A stretch of 64,000 nucleotides of DNA from Pseudomonadota bacterium. GTDB lineage: Bacteria; Pseudomonadota; Gammaproteobacteria; Burkholderiales; Burkholderiaceae_C. The notes beneath the pieces were generated by a model, which was not told where the DNA came from, did not search any database, and was given only the letters and a program-made list of their open reading frames with translations. This document shows, in pieces, positions 18,654 through 27,339 of this stretch. The position numbers were made by a program, and so were the translations under genes. The stretch's first letter is position 1, and each line of letters starts with the position of its first letter. The stretch covers positions 1 through 64,000 of the forward strand of contig JAEZWW010000040.1 of assembly GCA_023442945.1 (NCBI GenBank). Direction: 5' to 3'.

Positions 18654-20216
18654 ATGAACGCAACCAACCTGGTGGATCGCCTGCGCGACCATGTGCAAAG
18701 CCAACCAGACGCGACCGTCTACGCGTCCGACGCAAGCGCTGTTAGCTTCAAACAGTTGGATGAGCGCGCCAACCAGTTGGCCCACGCGCTGCTGGCCAAC
18801 GGTATTGTGCGTGGCAGCCGCGTGGCCATCCTCAGCCGCGGCCAGTTGCACAGCGCCGTGTTAATTCTGGCGACCATGAAGATCGGCGCCTGCTGTGTGC
18901 CGGTCAACTGGCGCTTGTCGGCGCAGGAGATTCGCTACATCGTTGAAGACGCCACCGCGTCCATCCTGGTTTGCGACAGCGAATTCCTGCCACAGGTCGA
19001 ATCGGCCACGATTGACCTGAGCACGCGCTTGCTGCTGACCGACGGCGCGACCGACACCGCTGCCCAAATCGACGCGTGGAGCGCCGACTTTGACACCACC
19101 CTGGCACCGCCATCGATCGACCAAGACGACGAAGCACTGCACATGTACTCGTCCGGCACCACTGGCCGGCCCAAGGGCGTGGTGCTGACCCACCGCGGTT
19201 TGATGTCGTCGTGCGAAGCCACTACAAGCGCTTGGCAACTTGACCACGCATCGGTGGTCGGCCACGTATTGCCCATCTTCCACATCGCTGGCTTGCTGAT
19301 GCTGATCTTCCCGATCTACACCGGCTGTCGCTGCGTCAACTTCCGTGAATTTCAACCGCAGCAACTGCTGGTGTCGCTGTCCGAATGGAAGATTTCGCAC
19401 CTGCTGCTGGTGCCGGCCATGATCGGCTTTTTGCTGGCGCAACGGCCTGAGCGGACGCTGGACTTCAGCCACCTGAAGCTCATCGCCTACAGTGGCTCCC
19501 CGATTACCGAGTCCGTGTTGCGCGCGGGCATGGCCATGTTTGGGTGCGGCTTCTCGCAGATTTATGGTCTGACCGAGGTGTGCGGCACTGTTACCAATCT
19601 GACGCCCGAAGACCACCTGGCAGGTGATCACCTGCTGCGTTCGGCAGGGAAGCCGATGCGCCATATTGAACTGCGCATCGTCGACCCCGGCACGCTGAAG
19701 GACGTGCCGAACGGCCAGGTGGGGGAAATCTGGATCCGCAGCCGACGTACCTTCAAGACCTATTGGCGCAACCCCACCGCCACCGCAGACGCCTACCCTG
19801 AAGGCCGTGAAGCAACAGGAGGTTGGTTCCGCTCCGGCGACGCCGGCTATTCGGTGGACGGCTACCTGTACGTCAGCGACCGCATCAAAGACATGGTGGT
19901 CACTGGCGGAGAAAACGTCTACCCCGCTGAAGTAGAAAACACGCTGATGAAGCACCCCGCCGTGGCCGACTGCGCCATCATCGGCGTGCCCGACGCGACG
20001 TGGGGCGAATCGGTGAAAGCCTGCGTGGTGCTGCGGCCCGACGCCGGCGCCAACGCGCAGAACCTGATTGATTTCATGCGCAGCGAGATCGCGCACTTCA
20101 AGTGCCCACGCACGGTCGACTTTATGCCCGCGCTGCCGCGCACCGAGTCCGGCAAACTGCTCAAGCGCACGCTGCGCGAGCCCTATTGGCGCGAGCAAGA
20201 ACGCGCCGTGAACTGA
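18654..20216 (+). CDS. Acyl-CoA synthetase / AMP-forming ligase
   Basis: An ANL-superfamily ligase, 520 residues, that activates a carboxylic acid as acyl-AMP and then acyl-CoA. It has the P-loop YSSGTTGRPKGVVLTH, the aromatic/ATP motif QIYGLTEVCGT, the hinge region DRIKDMVVTGGENVYPAEVE, and the catalytic Lys near the end (RTESGKLLKRTLRE). The start at 18654 is preceded by CCGGAGACAAGCA, a good ribosome site; an earlier in-frame start would add an Arg-rich tail not expected in the family. It is the middle gene of the operon. Confidence 0.88.
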   Translation: MNATNLVDRLRDHVQSQPDATVYASDASAVSFKQLDERANQLAHALLANGIVRGSRVAILSRGQLHSAVLILATMKIGACCVPVNWRLSAQEIRYIVEDATASILVCDSEFLPQVESATIDLSTRLLLTDGATDTAAQIDAWSADFDTTLAPPSIDQDDEALHMYSSGTTGRPKGVVLTHRGLMSSCEATTSAWQLDHASVVGHVLPIFHIAGLLMLIFPIYTGCRCVNFREFQPQQLLVSLSEWKISHLLLVPAMIGFLLAQRPERTLDFSHLKLIAYSGSPITESVLRAGMAMFGCGFSQIYGLTEVCGTVTNLTPEDHLAGDHLLRSAGKPMRHIELRIVDPGTLKDVPNGQVGEIWIRSRRTFKTYWRNPTATADAYPEGREATGGWFRSGDAGYSVDGYLYVSDRIKDMVVTGGENVYPAEVENTLMKHPAVADCAIIGVPDATWGESVKACVVLRPDAGANAQNLIDFMRSEIAHFKCPRTVDFMPALPRTESGKLLKRTLREPYWREQERAVN

Positions 20217-20241
20217 GGCACCCACTTCCTACAATGGCGGC

Positions 20242-20847
20242 ATGTCGTCCACCGCACTGCGTCCCCGCAAGGAACTGATTCTCGAACTCGCTGAACGGCA
20301 CTTTGCCGAGCACGGTTTTCAAGGCGGCTCGCTTTCCGCCATCGCGCGCGAAGCCGGCATCCAAAACCCCGGCCTGCTGCACCATTTCCCGAGCAAGGAA
20401 CACCTGTACCGCGCGGTGCTGGAAGAACAAGCGCGCGACCTGGCGGCGCGCATGCACCGCCGTCTGGCGAAATCCGACGGTCTGGCGCAGCGCCTGACCG
20501 ATTTCATCAGCGTGCAGGTCGAATGGATGCGGGTGCGGCCAGCTGGCTTCCGCCTGATCACGCGCGAGTTGCTGGACAACTCCGAGCGCATGAAAACGGC
20601 GCAAACCCGGCCGCTGGAAAGCTTTTTGCAAGAAGCGCAGACCTTGCTGCAGCAAGCGCAGGCCACGGGCCTGGTGCGCAGCGACGTCAGCTGGCTGTTC
20701 GCGCTGACGCTGATCCTGGGGACGCTGAACTACGCCAAGATGGTGCGCCCTACCCTGGTCGCCGGCTTTGCCGACGAAGCGCTCAAGACCGACAAACGTT
20801 GGATGGCGCAAGTGCAGGACGACGTGCTGCGCGTCTTGCGCCCGTAA
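20242..20847 (+). CDS. TetR-family transcriptional regulator
   Basis: The protein has 201 residues with an N-terminal helix-turn-helix (HFAEHGFQGGSLSAIAREAGIQNPGLLHHFPSKEHLYRAVLEEQ, residues about 16-60) and a C-terminal ligand domain. It lies 25 bp after the ligase, so it is the last gene of the oxygenase-ligase operon. It is expected to repress the operon through the palindrome at 17329-17346 and to be relieved by the substrate or its CoA ester. Confidence 0.88.
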   Translation: MSSTALRPRKELILELAERHFAEHGFQGGSLSAIAREAGIQNPGLLHHFPSKEHLYRAVLEEQARDLAARMHRRLAKSDGLAQRLTDFISVQVEWMRVRPAGFRLITRELLDNSERMKTAQTRPLESFLQEAQTLLQQAQATGLVRSDVSWLFALTLILGTLNYAKMVRPTLVAGFADEALKTDKRWMAQVQDDVLRVLRP

Positions 20848-20898
20848 CTCTTGCTGCGGCGGCCTGCACAAGGCCGCACGCTGACGTCTGAACCAGGG

Positions 20899-21999
20899 TC
20901 AGCCCATGACCCAGCGCACCGCCCCGTTCACCAGCAAGCCGCCGACCAGCAACCAGCCGAACAGCATCGACGCCAGCAACAGCGGCTTCACGCCCGCGTT
21001 GCGGATCAGCTTGACGTGCGTGGTCAGGCCCAGGCTGGCCATGGCGGTGGCGAGCAGCGCGTCGTCCACCCAGCGGCCGGCCACCAGCCAGTCGGGCGGC
21101 AGTTTGACCAGGGTATTGAAGGCGGTCACGACGATGAAGCCGACTGCGAACCAGGGCACGACTAGGCGGGCGCGTTCGCCGTCAGATGCGCTGCCGCCTT
21201 GGCGGCCGACATCGGCGAGCCACCAGGACAGCGCCAGCAGCAGCGGTGCCAGCATCATCACGCGCACCATCTTGGCGATGACAGCGGCGTTGGCCGCGGC
21301 TTCGCCCTGGGCCGCGCCGGCCACCACCACCTGGGCCACTTCGTGCACCGTGGAGCCGACAAAAATGCCGTACTGGTGCGCGTCCATCTGCAGCCAGCCG
21401 CTTTGTGTGCCGACGCTGTACAGCGCCGGCCACAGGAACATGGCCAGCGTGCCGAACACCACCACCGTGGCCACCGCCACCGCGACCTGGTCCGCGCGCG
21501 CTTTGACCACGGGCTCGGTCGCCAGCACGGCCGCCGCGCCGCAGACCGAGCTGCCGGCGCCGATCAGCAGCACGGTCTGACGGTCCATCTTCAGCCAGCG
21601 CGTACCGGCCCAGTAGGCGCCGACGAAGGTGGAGCTGAGCATCAGCGCGTCGATCAGCACGCCGGCCCAGCCGACCTGCGCCACGTCGGTGAAGGTGAGG
21701 CGCAGGCCGTACAGCACGATGCCAGCGCGCAGCAGCGTGGCCTTGGCAAAGCCCACGCCGGCCTGCGCGGGCGCCGCGATGCGCGGGTAGACGGTGTTGC
21801 CGACCAGCATGCCCAGCACGATCGCCAGGGTCAGCGCGGACAGGCCGTGCGCCTGGAACCAGGGCACGCGTCCCAACGCCATCGCCACGGCGGCGATAGC
21901 GCCCGCCAGCGCCAGGCCCGGCCACAGCGAAGTCGTGCGCGGGGCGGCGCTCGCGGCGGCGTGGGGCGGGGTCTGGGCGGGGGCGGTGGTGGGGGACAT
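20899..21999 (-). CDS. YeiH-family (UPF0324) putative sulfate/anion exporter
   Basis: An integral membrane protein of 366 residues with about ten helices. It has the family motifs GLSALTLAIVLGMLVGN, LLRAGIVLYGLRLTFTD, AGSSVCGAAAVLATEPVV and FVGSTVHEVAQVVVAG. The start at 21999 precedes an Ala/Pro-rich N-terminus and the first helix. It is transcribed divergently from a LysR gene, the same arrangement as E. coli yeiH-yeiE, so the LysR product probably controls it. The substrate of the family is not firmly established. Confidence 0.87.
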   Translation of the reverse strand: MSPTTAPAQTPPHAAASAAPRTTSLWPGLALAGAIAAVAMALGRVPWFQAHGLSALTLAIVLGMLVGNTVYPRIAAPAQAGVGFAKATLLRAGIVLYGLRLTFTDVAQVGWAGVLIDALMLSSTFVGAYWAGTRWLKMDRQTVLLIGAGSSVCGAAAVLATEPVVKARADQVAVAVATVVVFGTLAMFLWPALYSVGTQSGWLQMDAHQYGIFVGSTVHEVAQVVVAGAAQGEAAANAAVIAKMVRVMMLAPLLLALSWWLADVGRQGGSASDGERARLVVPWFAVGFIVVTAFNTLVKLPPDWLVAGRWVDDALLATAMASLGLTTHVKLIRNAGVKPLLLASMLFGWLLVGGLLVNGAVRWVMG

Positions 22000-22148
22000 G
22001 GTCGGTCTCTTGATTGGGCCTGGCCTTCTCACGCTGATCCGTCCTGCGCCCGCCGAGCGTTACGGCGGCGGGACAAAGGACTCTTGGGGGAGCCAGTACG
22101 GGCATCGTACGACCCCCTATTGATTGAATAAAGCGCATAATTCTTCTT
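22000..22148. promoter_or_regulatory. Divergent promoter region, YeiH exporter / LysR
   Basis: A 149-bp intergenic region. The AT-rich stretch 22121-22149 (around ATTGATTGAATAAAGCG and ATAATTCTTCTTAT) is conspicuous in this GC-rich DNA and is the likely LysR-binding and promoter site for both directions. Confidence 0.5.
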
Positions 22149-23069
22149 ATGCTGATCGACCCTACCGATCAATTGTCCCGGGCGACCCTGCGCCAGTACG
22201 AGGTCTTTCTGGCCATCGCCCAAACCGGCACGGCGCGTGCCGCGGCGGACCAGCTGGCACGTTCGCAGTCGGCGGTCAGCTCGGCGCTGGCCGAATTGGA
22301 GTCTGCGTTGGGCCAGGCGCTGTTCGACCGCGTCGGCAAGCGCCTGCGCCTGAACGCGCACGGGCGCGCCCTGCTCGCGCCGGCGCGCGCGCTGATGGAG
22401 CGCGCCGCCGACATTGAAGCCCTGTTTGCGCACGACAGCGCCGTGTCGCTGCACATCGCGGCCAGCTTCACGGTCGGCGAATACCTGCTGCCCGAGCGCC
22501 TGGCGCAATGGGTGCAGCGCTACCCGCGCCGGCCGGTCCAGATGTCGGTGGACAACACGCACGACGTGGTCGAAGCCGTGGCCGCGCTGCAGGTCGACAT
22601 CGGCTTTGTCGAAGGCCCGGTGTCGCACCCCGACGTGCTGGTGCGCCCGTGGCTGGACGATGAACTGGTGCTGGTCGCCCGCGCCGGCCACCCCCTGGCG
22701 GGCGCGCCGGTGGAGCTGGCCGCCTTGCGCGCGGCCGCCTGGGCGCTGCGCGAACCGGGCTCCGGCACGCGCCAGGTGGCCGAAAGCTGGCTGCGCCGGC
22801 GCCTGGACGCGCTGCACGTCGCGCTGGAATTGGGCAGCACCGAAGCCATCAAGCGCGCCGTGCTGGCCAGCGATTTGCTGACCGCGCTGTCACGCTACGC
22901 GGTGCAGCGCGAGGTGGATCAGGGCACGCTGGTGGCTCTGTCCAGTCGCCTCGGGCCGCAGCGGCGCGCGCTGTCCATCGTGTCCCACCGCGCGCGGCCA
23001 GACCGCGGGGCGATTGCCGATTTCATCGCGCACTGCCGGGGCGACACGGCGCGCTCTGCCGGCGGCTGA
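22149..23069 (+). CDS. LysR-family transcriptional regulator (YeiE-like)
   Basis: The product is 306 residues. The N-terminal winged helix-turn-helix (TLRQYEVFLAIAQTGTARAAADQLARSQSAVSSALAELES, residues about 13-52) is followed by a LysR substrate-binding domain (GFVEGPVSHPDVLVRPW, EPGSGTR, AIKRAVLASDLLTALSR). Divergent from the YeiH-type exporter. By analogy with YeiE it may sense sulfite or a related anion, but no residue-level evidence is available here. Confidence 0.86.
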   Translation: MLIDPTDQLSRATLRQYEVFLAIAQTGTARAAADQLARSQSAVSSALAELESALGQALFDRVGKRLRLNAHGRALLAPARALMERAADIEALFAHDSAVSLHIAASFTVGEYLLPERLAQWVQRYPRRPVQMSVDNTHDVVEAVAALQVDIGFVEGPVSHPDVLVRPWLDDELVLVARAGHPLAGAPVELAALRAAAWALREPGSGTRQVAESWLRRRLDALHVALELGSTEAIKRAVLASDLLTALSRYAVQREVDQGTLVALSSRLGPQRRALSIVSHRARPDRGAIADFIAHCRGDTARSAGG

Positions 23070-23120
23070 CGAACGCCCGCTGCGTCAAACGGTACGCGCT
23101 GCCGCGATCTGTCGGCGCGT

Positions 23121-24611
23121 TCAGTCCGCCCGCTCAAACACCGCCATGCTTTCCACGTGCGCGGTGTGCGGGAACATGTTGACCACGCCCGCCGCCGTGC
23201 AGCGGTAGCCCGCCTGGTGCACCAGCAGCCCCGCGTCGCGCGCCAGCGTGGCCGGGTTGCAGCTGACGTAGACAATGCGGCGCGGTGGCCGCCAGGCGTC
23301 GGCGCCCTCGGGCAGCGGCTCGGCGTCTTCGGCGCCGATGCGCGCCTGGTGGATCGCTGCCAGCGCTTTGCACAGCGCAAACGCGCCTTCCCGCGGTGGG
23401 TCGACCAGCCAGCGGTCGGCCGTGCCGTCGGCCACCAGCTGCGCGGCGGTCATGTCGAACAGGTTTCGCGCTACGAATTGCGTAGCTGCCAGCGCTGATC
23501 CTTCTAGGGCCGCAGCCCGATTCTTCTCATAATTCTGCTGTGCGCGGGCGACCAGCGCGTCGCTGCCCTCCACGCCCAAGACCTCGCCCGCCTGCGTGGC
23601 GATGGGCAGCGTGAAGTTGCCCAGGCCGCAGAACCAGTCGATCACGCGCTCGGTTTTTTGCGCGGCCAGCAGGCGCAGTGCGCGCGTGACCAGCACGCGG
23701 TTGATGTGCGGGTTGACCTGGGTGAAGTCGGTCGGTTTGAACGGCATGGTGATGCCGAAGTCCGGCAGCGCGTAGGCCAGCTGCGCGCCACCTTCGTCCA
23801 GCAAATGCACCGTGTCCGGCCCTTTGGGCTGCAGCCACCATTGCACACCGTGCGCGGCGCCAAACGCGCGCAGCTTCTGCTGGTCGGCGTCGCTCAGCGG
23901 CTCCAGGTGGCGCAGCACCAGCGCGGTGACGGCGTCGCCCGCGGCCAGCTCGATCTGCGGGCAGGTTTCGCGCGCTTGCAGGCTCTCAATCAGCGCACGC
24001 AGCGGCAGCAGCAGGTCGCTGACTTTGGGCAGCAGCACGCTGCAGCTGCGCATGTCGGCCACGTAGCGGCTCTTGCGCTCATGGAAGCCGATCAGTACCT
24101 CGCCGCGCTTTTGCACGTAGCGCACCGACAGGCGCGCGCGGTAGCGGTAGCCCCAGGTCGGCCCCTCGATCGGGCGCAGCATCAGCTCGGGCTTGACCTT
24201 GCCCAAATGCCACAGGTTGTCTTCCAGCACGCGCTGTTTGACGGCGACCTGCGCGGACGCTTCCAGGTGCTGCATCTTGCAACCGCCGCAGGCGCCCTGG
24301 TGCAGGCCGAAGTGCGGGCAGCGCGGGCGCACGCGCAAGGCCGATTCGCGGTGCAGTGCCGTCAGCGTGGCCGCTTCCCACTGGTTCTTGCGCTTGGTGA
24401 CCTGGGCGCTGACCCATTCGCCGGGCAGCGCGCCGTCGATGAAGACGACCTTGCCGTCGGGCCGGCGCGCGATGCCTTGCGCGTCCAAGTCGATCGCGTC
24501 GATGTACAGCGCGTCGTCAGGCATACCAGCGGGGCGCGGCGCGGCAACAGCGGGGCGCACGGGTTCGGGAGTGGTTTTATCGGTCAAATCAGCCTCTGGC
24601 CCTAGAGCCAC
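23121..24611 (-). CDS. rlmD: 23S rRNA (uracil-1939-C5)-methyltransferase RlmD
   Basis: A SAM-dependent methyltransferase with an N-terminal TRAM domain and a 4Fe-4S cluster. The cluster cysteines include CPHFGLHQGACGGC. The SAM site is DWFCGLGNFTLPIA, the catalytic cysteine lies in VSCNPATLARD, and DPPREG is present. Residues 368-376 (ALEGSALAA) come from a repeat copy placed in the loop before FVARNLFDM. The extended start at 24611 is a GTG that itself lies inside another repeat copy; real translation may begin further in (the next Met is residue 30, just before the TRAM domain). It follows nlpD on the same strand. Confidence 0.92.
   Translation of the reverse strand: MALGPEADLTDKTTPEPVRPAVAAPRPAGMPDDALYIDAIDLDAQGIARRPDGKVVFIDGALPGEWVSAQVTKRKNQWEAATLTALHRESALRVRPRCPHFGLHQGACGGCKMQHLEASAQVAVKQRVLEDNLWHLGKVKPELMLRPIEGPTWGYRYRARLSVRYVQKRGEVLIGFHERKSRYVADMRSCSVLLPKVSDLLLPLRALIESLQARETCPQIELAAGDAVTALVLRHLEPLSDADQQKLRAFGAAHGVQWWLQPKGPDTVHLLDEGGAQLAYALPDFGITMPFKPTDFTQVNPHINRVLVTRALRLLAAQKTERVIDWFCGLGNFTLPIATQAGEVLGVEGSDALVARAQQNYEKNRAAALEGSALAATQFVARNLFDMTAAQLVADGTADRWLVDPPREGAFALCKALAAIHQARIGAEDAEPLPEGADAWRPPRRIVYVSCNPATLARDAGLLVHQAGYRCTAAGVVNMFPHTAHVESMAVFERAD
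23475..23526 (+). repeat. Dispersed ~50-bp repeat, copy 6 (inside rlmD)
   Basis: The core at 23483-23510 has TAGCTGCCAGCGC, TGATCC, CTAGGGC and the tail CCCGATTCTT. It is antisense to rlmD and encodes ALEGSALAA at codons 368-376. Confidence 0.8.
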
Positions 24612-24636
24612 CTGCGCGGGCAGCTATATATTTTGA
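24585..24636 (-). repeat. Dispersed ~50-bp repeat, copy 7 (leader/start of rlmD)
   Basis: The core 24599-24626 is in the sense direction relative to rlmD. The variant GCGCAGGTG creates the GTG that opens the longest rlmD frame. The tail reads GCTGATTTG. Confidence 0.82.
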
Positions 24637-24673
24637 AGTATCCGGTGGTGCGCAACGTTCTTCCGGAAACAGC

Positions 24674-24699
24674 AACGGGCGCTGCAAAGAGCGCCCGTT
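24674..24699 (-). terminator. Hairpin downstream of nlpD
   Basis: AACGGGCGCT-6 nt-AGCGCCCGTT is a perfect 10-bp stem, 23 bp beyond the nlpD stop, with only a short T run after it. It is a plausible terminator or attenuator between nlpD and rlmD. Confidence 0.6.
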
Positions 24700-24722
24700 G
24701 GCTTGGCGGCCTGGCCGCGCCT

Positions 24723-25580
24723 TCAGCGCGCGGGCAGGTAGCGCGCCGGGTCCACCGGCTTGCCGGAGCGGCGAACCTCGAAGTGCAGCTTGACGCGATC
24801 GGAATCGGTCGAGCCCATCTCGGCGATCTTCTGGCCCTTCTTCACGCTCTGGTCTTCCTTGACCAACAGCGTCTGGTTGTGCGCGTACGCCGTCAAGAAG
24901 GTGTTGTTATGCTTCAGGATGATCAGATTGCCGTAGCCGCGCAGGCCGGCACCGGCATACACCACCTTGCCGTCGGCCGCGGCCAACACCGGGTCGCCCG
25001 CCTTGCCGGCGATGCTGATGCCCTTGTTCTTGGCTTCATCAAAGCCGGCGACCAAGGCGCCGCTGGCGGGCCAGATGAAGTCGACATCGTCCCCACCGGC
25101 CGAAGGCGCCGGGCTGGACGGCGTGCTGACGCCAGGCGTGGTCTGCGTGGCCACCGGCACGGACGGCTTGGTGCCCGTCGCCGGGGCCACGCCATTGCCG
25201 GTCGCCGGGCGGGTGCCGGATTCGGCCACTGGCGCCACGGCCACGGCCGTGCCCGTCGGCGGCACCACGCGCAGCACCTGCCCCACCTCGATCTGGTTGG
25301 GGTTGTCGAGGCTGTTCCAGCGCACGATGTCGCGCCAGGGCTGGTTGACCTCGGTCGCGATCTTCATGATCGTGTCGCCGGGGCGCACCGAGTAGTACCC
25401 GGGCTTGCCGGTGTTTTCGTAACCGGGCAGCGTGGCGGGGTCGACGCGCGGGGCGGTGCTGCCGCCCGCTGTGCGGTCTTCCACCGGCGCGCGCGAGGCC
25501 GAGGTCATCGAGCAGCCGGAGACGGCCGCAGCCACCACCAGCGCGAGAGAAATCCAAGTCTTGCGACCTGAGAACTGCAT
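24723..25580 (-). CDS. nlpD: NlpD-type lipoprotein (LysM plus degenerate M23 domain), amidase activator
   Basis: The product is 285 residues. The lipoprotein signal ends at VSGC (cysteine 23). A LysM domain (YYSVRPGDTIMKIATEVN ... NPNQIEVGQVLRV, about residues 61-108) is followed by a Thr/Pro/Ala linker and a LytM/M23 domain (residues about 165-285). The zinc ligands are incomplete: GISIAG replaces HxGxD, and KLHFEVR lacks the first His of HxH. This is typical of NlpD/EnvC, which activate amidases rather than cut peptidoglycan. It is the third gene of surE-pcm-nlpD. Confidence 0.88.
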   Translation of the reverse strand: MQFSGRKTWISLALVVAAAVSGCSMTSASRAPVEDRTAGGSTAPRVDPATLPGYENTGKPGYYSVRPGDTIMKIATEVNQPWRDIVRWNSLDNPNQIEVGQVLRVVPPTGTAVAVAPVAESGTRPATGNGVAPATGTKPSVPVATQTTPGVSTPSSPAPSAGGDDVDFIWPASGALVAGFDEAKNKGISIAGKAGDPVLAAADGKVVYAGAGLRGYGNLIILKHNNTFLTAYAHNQTLLVKEDQSVKKGQKIAEMGSTDSDRVKLHFEVRRSGKPVDPARYLPAR

Positions 25581-25603
25581 AGAACTACCTTCCCGTGAGT
25601 GCC

Positions 25604-26419
25604 TTAGGCAACCCCCGATTTTAAGGGTACGAAATTGACCGCCTCCAAAACGGTCTGGCGAATCCCCCCGCGCGTCTTGTCAATGACCATCAAGGCCTGT
25701 TGTCCCGGCGCCGACGCCACGGGCGCGACGATGCGCCCACCATACGCCAACTGGTCGATCCAGGCGTCCGGCACGGCCTCCCCGCCTGCCGCCGCCACGA
25801 TGCCGGCGTACGGCGCGCCGCTAGGAAAACCGACCATGCCGTCGCCCAAAATGAGGTGCACGTTGGCGATGCGCAGCGGGCGCAGGTTGGCGCGCGCCTT
25901 CTCGTGCAGGTCGCGCAGGCGCTCGATGGTGTAGACCTCGGACGCGATCTGCCCCATCACCACCGCCTGGTAGCCACAGCCGGTGCCGATGTCCAGCACG
26001 CGGCCCAGCTTGCCGTTTTCGCCCTTCAGGCCGCCTTGCATCAGCAATTCCAGCATGCGGGCGACCACGCTGGGTTTGGAAATCGTCTGGCCCAGCCCGA
26101 TCGGCAAGGCCGTGTCTTCGTAGGCTTGCGGCACCAAGGCGCTGTCGACAAAGTGGTGGCGGTCCACGTTGCCCATGGCGCGCAACACCAGCGGGTCGCT
26201 GATGCCCTCGGCCATCAGCTGCTGCACCATGCGCGCGCGCGCCGGAATGCTGTCGCGCACCGGCGCGGGGGCGGCCGTCTGCGGCAGACCGCCGTCCAGG
26301 CCTTGCGGGCGGGCGGGCGCCGGCCTCGGCGCGGCGGGGCGTGGGCTGCCGGCGGGCGCGTTACCGCCCCCCAGGTCGATGCGCGCCGGAAAGCCCGGGC
26401 GTTGCGGCGGCGTGGCCAT
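25604..26419 (-). CDS. pcm: Protein-L-isoaspartate O-methyltransferase
   Basis: Repairs isoaspartyl residues in aged proteins using SAM. The protein has 271 residues, about 60 longer than E. coli Pcm because of an N-terminal Pro/Ala/Arg-rich extension. The catalytic domain contains RHHFVDSALVPQAYEDTALPIGLGQTIS and the SAM motif VLDIGTGCGYQAVVMGQ. Its ATG overlaps the surE stop by one base (TGATG), giving translational coupling. Confidence 0.93.
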   Translation of the reverse strand: MATPPQRPGFPARIDLGGGNAPAGSPRPAAPRPAPARPQGLDGGLPQTAAPAPVRDSIPARARMVQQLMAEGISDPLVLRAMGNVDRHHFVDSALVPQAYEDTALPIGLGQTISKPSVVARMLELLMQGGLKGENGKLGRVLDIGTGCGYQAVVMGQIASEVYTIERLRDLHEKARANLRPLRIANVHLILGDGMVGFPSGAPYAGIVAAAGGEAVPDAWIDQLAYGGRIVAPVASAPGQQALMVIDKTRGGIRQTVLEAVNFVPLKSGVA

Positions 26420-27186
26420 CAGCGCGGGGCCCCTTCCAGCATCTGCTTCATGCCTTGCGACCAGTACGCCAGCGCGTCGTGGTCGGTCAGGTCCACCTTC
26501 AGCGGCGTCAGCGCGATGTGGCCGGCCGCGGTGGCGTGGAAATCCGTGCCTTCAGCCGCGTCGGCAGCGGCGCCGGCACTGCCGATCCAGTACATGGTGT
26601 CGCCGCGCGGGTTGTCCATGGTGATCACGCCTTCGGCCGAGTGGCGGCGCCCCAGGCGACAGACCTTGGGCGACTTGATCTCATCCAGCGGCAGGTTCGG
26701 GATGTTCACGTTCAGCAGCCAGGGCTTGCCCCCCGCAGACTGTTCGCCGATGCGCTGCACCAGATCGGCGGCCTTGGCCGCGGCGGCGTCCAGGTACGTC
26801 CAGCCGCGCTCGATCTGCGAAAACGCGATGGCGGGCACGCCGAAGAGGTAACCCTCCATCGCCGCGCCAACGGTGCCGGAGTAAATGGTGTCGTCGCCCA
26901 TGTTGGCGCCGTTGTTGATGCCCGAGACGACCAGGTCCGGGCGGTAGTCCAGCAGGCCCGTCAGCGCGATGTGCACGCAGTCGGCCGGCGTACCGTTGAC
27001 GTAGCGAAAGCCGTTGGCGGCCTGGTGCACGTACAGCGGCGAATGCAGCGTCAGCGCGTTGGACTTGGCGCTGTTGTTGTGCTCGGGGGCCACCACTTCG
27101 ACCTCGGCGAAGCGGGCCAGCGCCTGGTACAGGGCCACGATGCCCGGGGCCTGGAAACCATCGTCGTTGCTGAGGAGAATCTTCAT
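26419..27186 (-). CDS. surE: 5'/3'-nucleotidase SurE
   Basis: A metal-dependent nucleoside monophosphatase and stationary-phase survival protein, 255 residues. The signature MKILLSNDDGFQAPGI with the metal-binding DD pair, the NNSAKSNALTL segment and SGINNGANMGDDTIYSGTVGAA are all present. First gene of the surE-pcm-nlpD group; 153 bp separate it from the divergent oxidoreductase. Confidence 0.95.
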   Translation of the reverse strand: MKILLSNDDGFQAPGIVALYQALARFAEVEVVAPEHNNSAKSNALTLHSPLYVHQAANGFRYVNGTPADCVHIALTGLLDYRPDLVVSGINNGANMGDDTIYSGTVGAAMEGYLFGVPAIAFSQIERGWTYLDAAAAKAADLVQRIGEQSAGGKPWLLNVNIPNLPLDEIKSPKVCRLGRRHSAEGVITMDNPRGDTMYWIGSAGAAADAAEGTDFHATAAGHIALTPLKVDLTDHDALAYWSQGMKQMLEGAPR

Positions 27187-27339
27187 GGCAAAGGGGGAAC
27201 TGCAACCGATTGTAGGCGCCCCACCCGCGGTGGCCCCACAGGTCCGATTCTGGTCGCCCCTGAGACATGGGCGCGGCAGCCCGCGCTCCTATGATGCCGG
27301 TCAAGCTTCCACCCACCGGACCCTGAGGAGAGACCCCGC

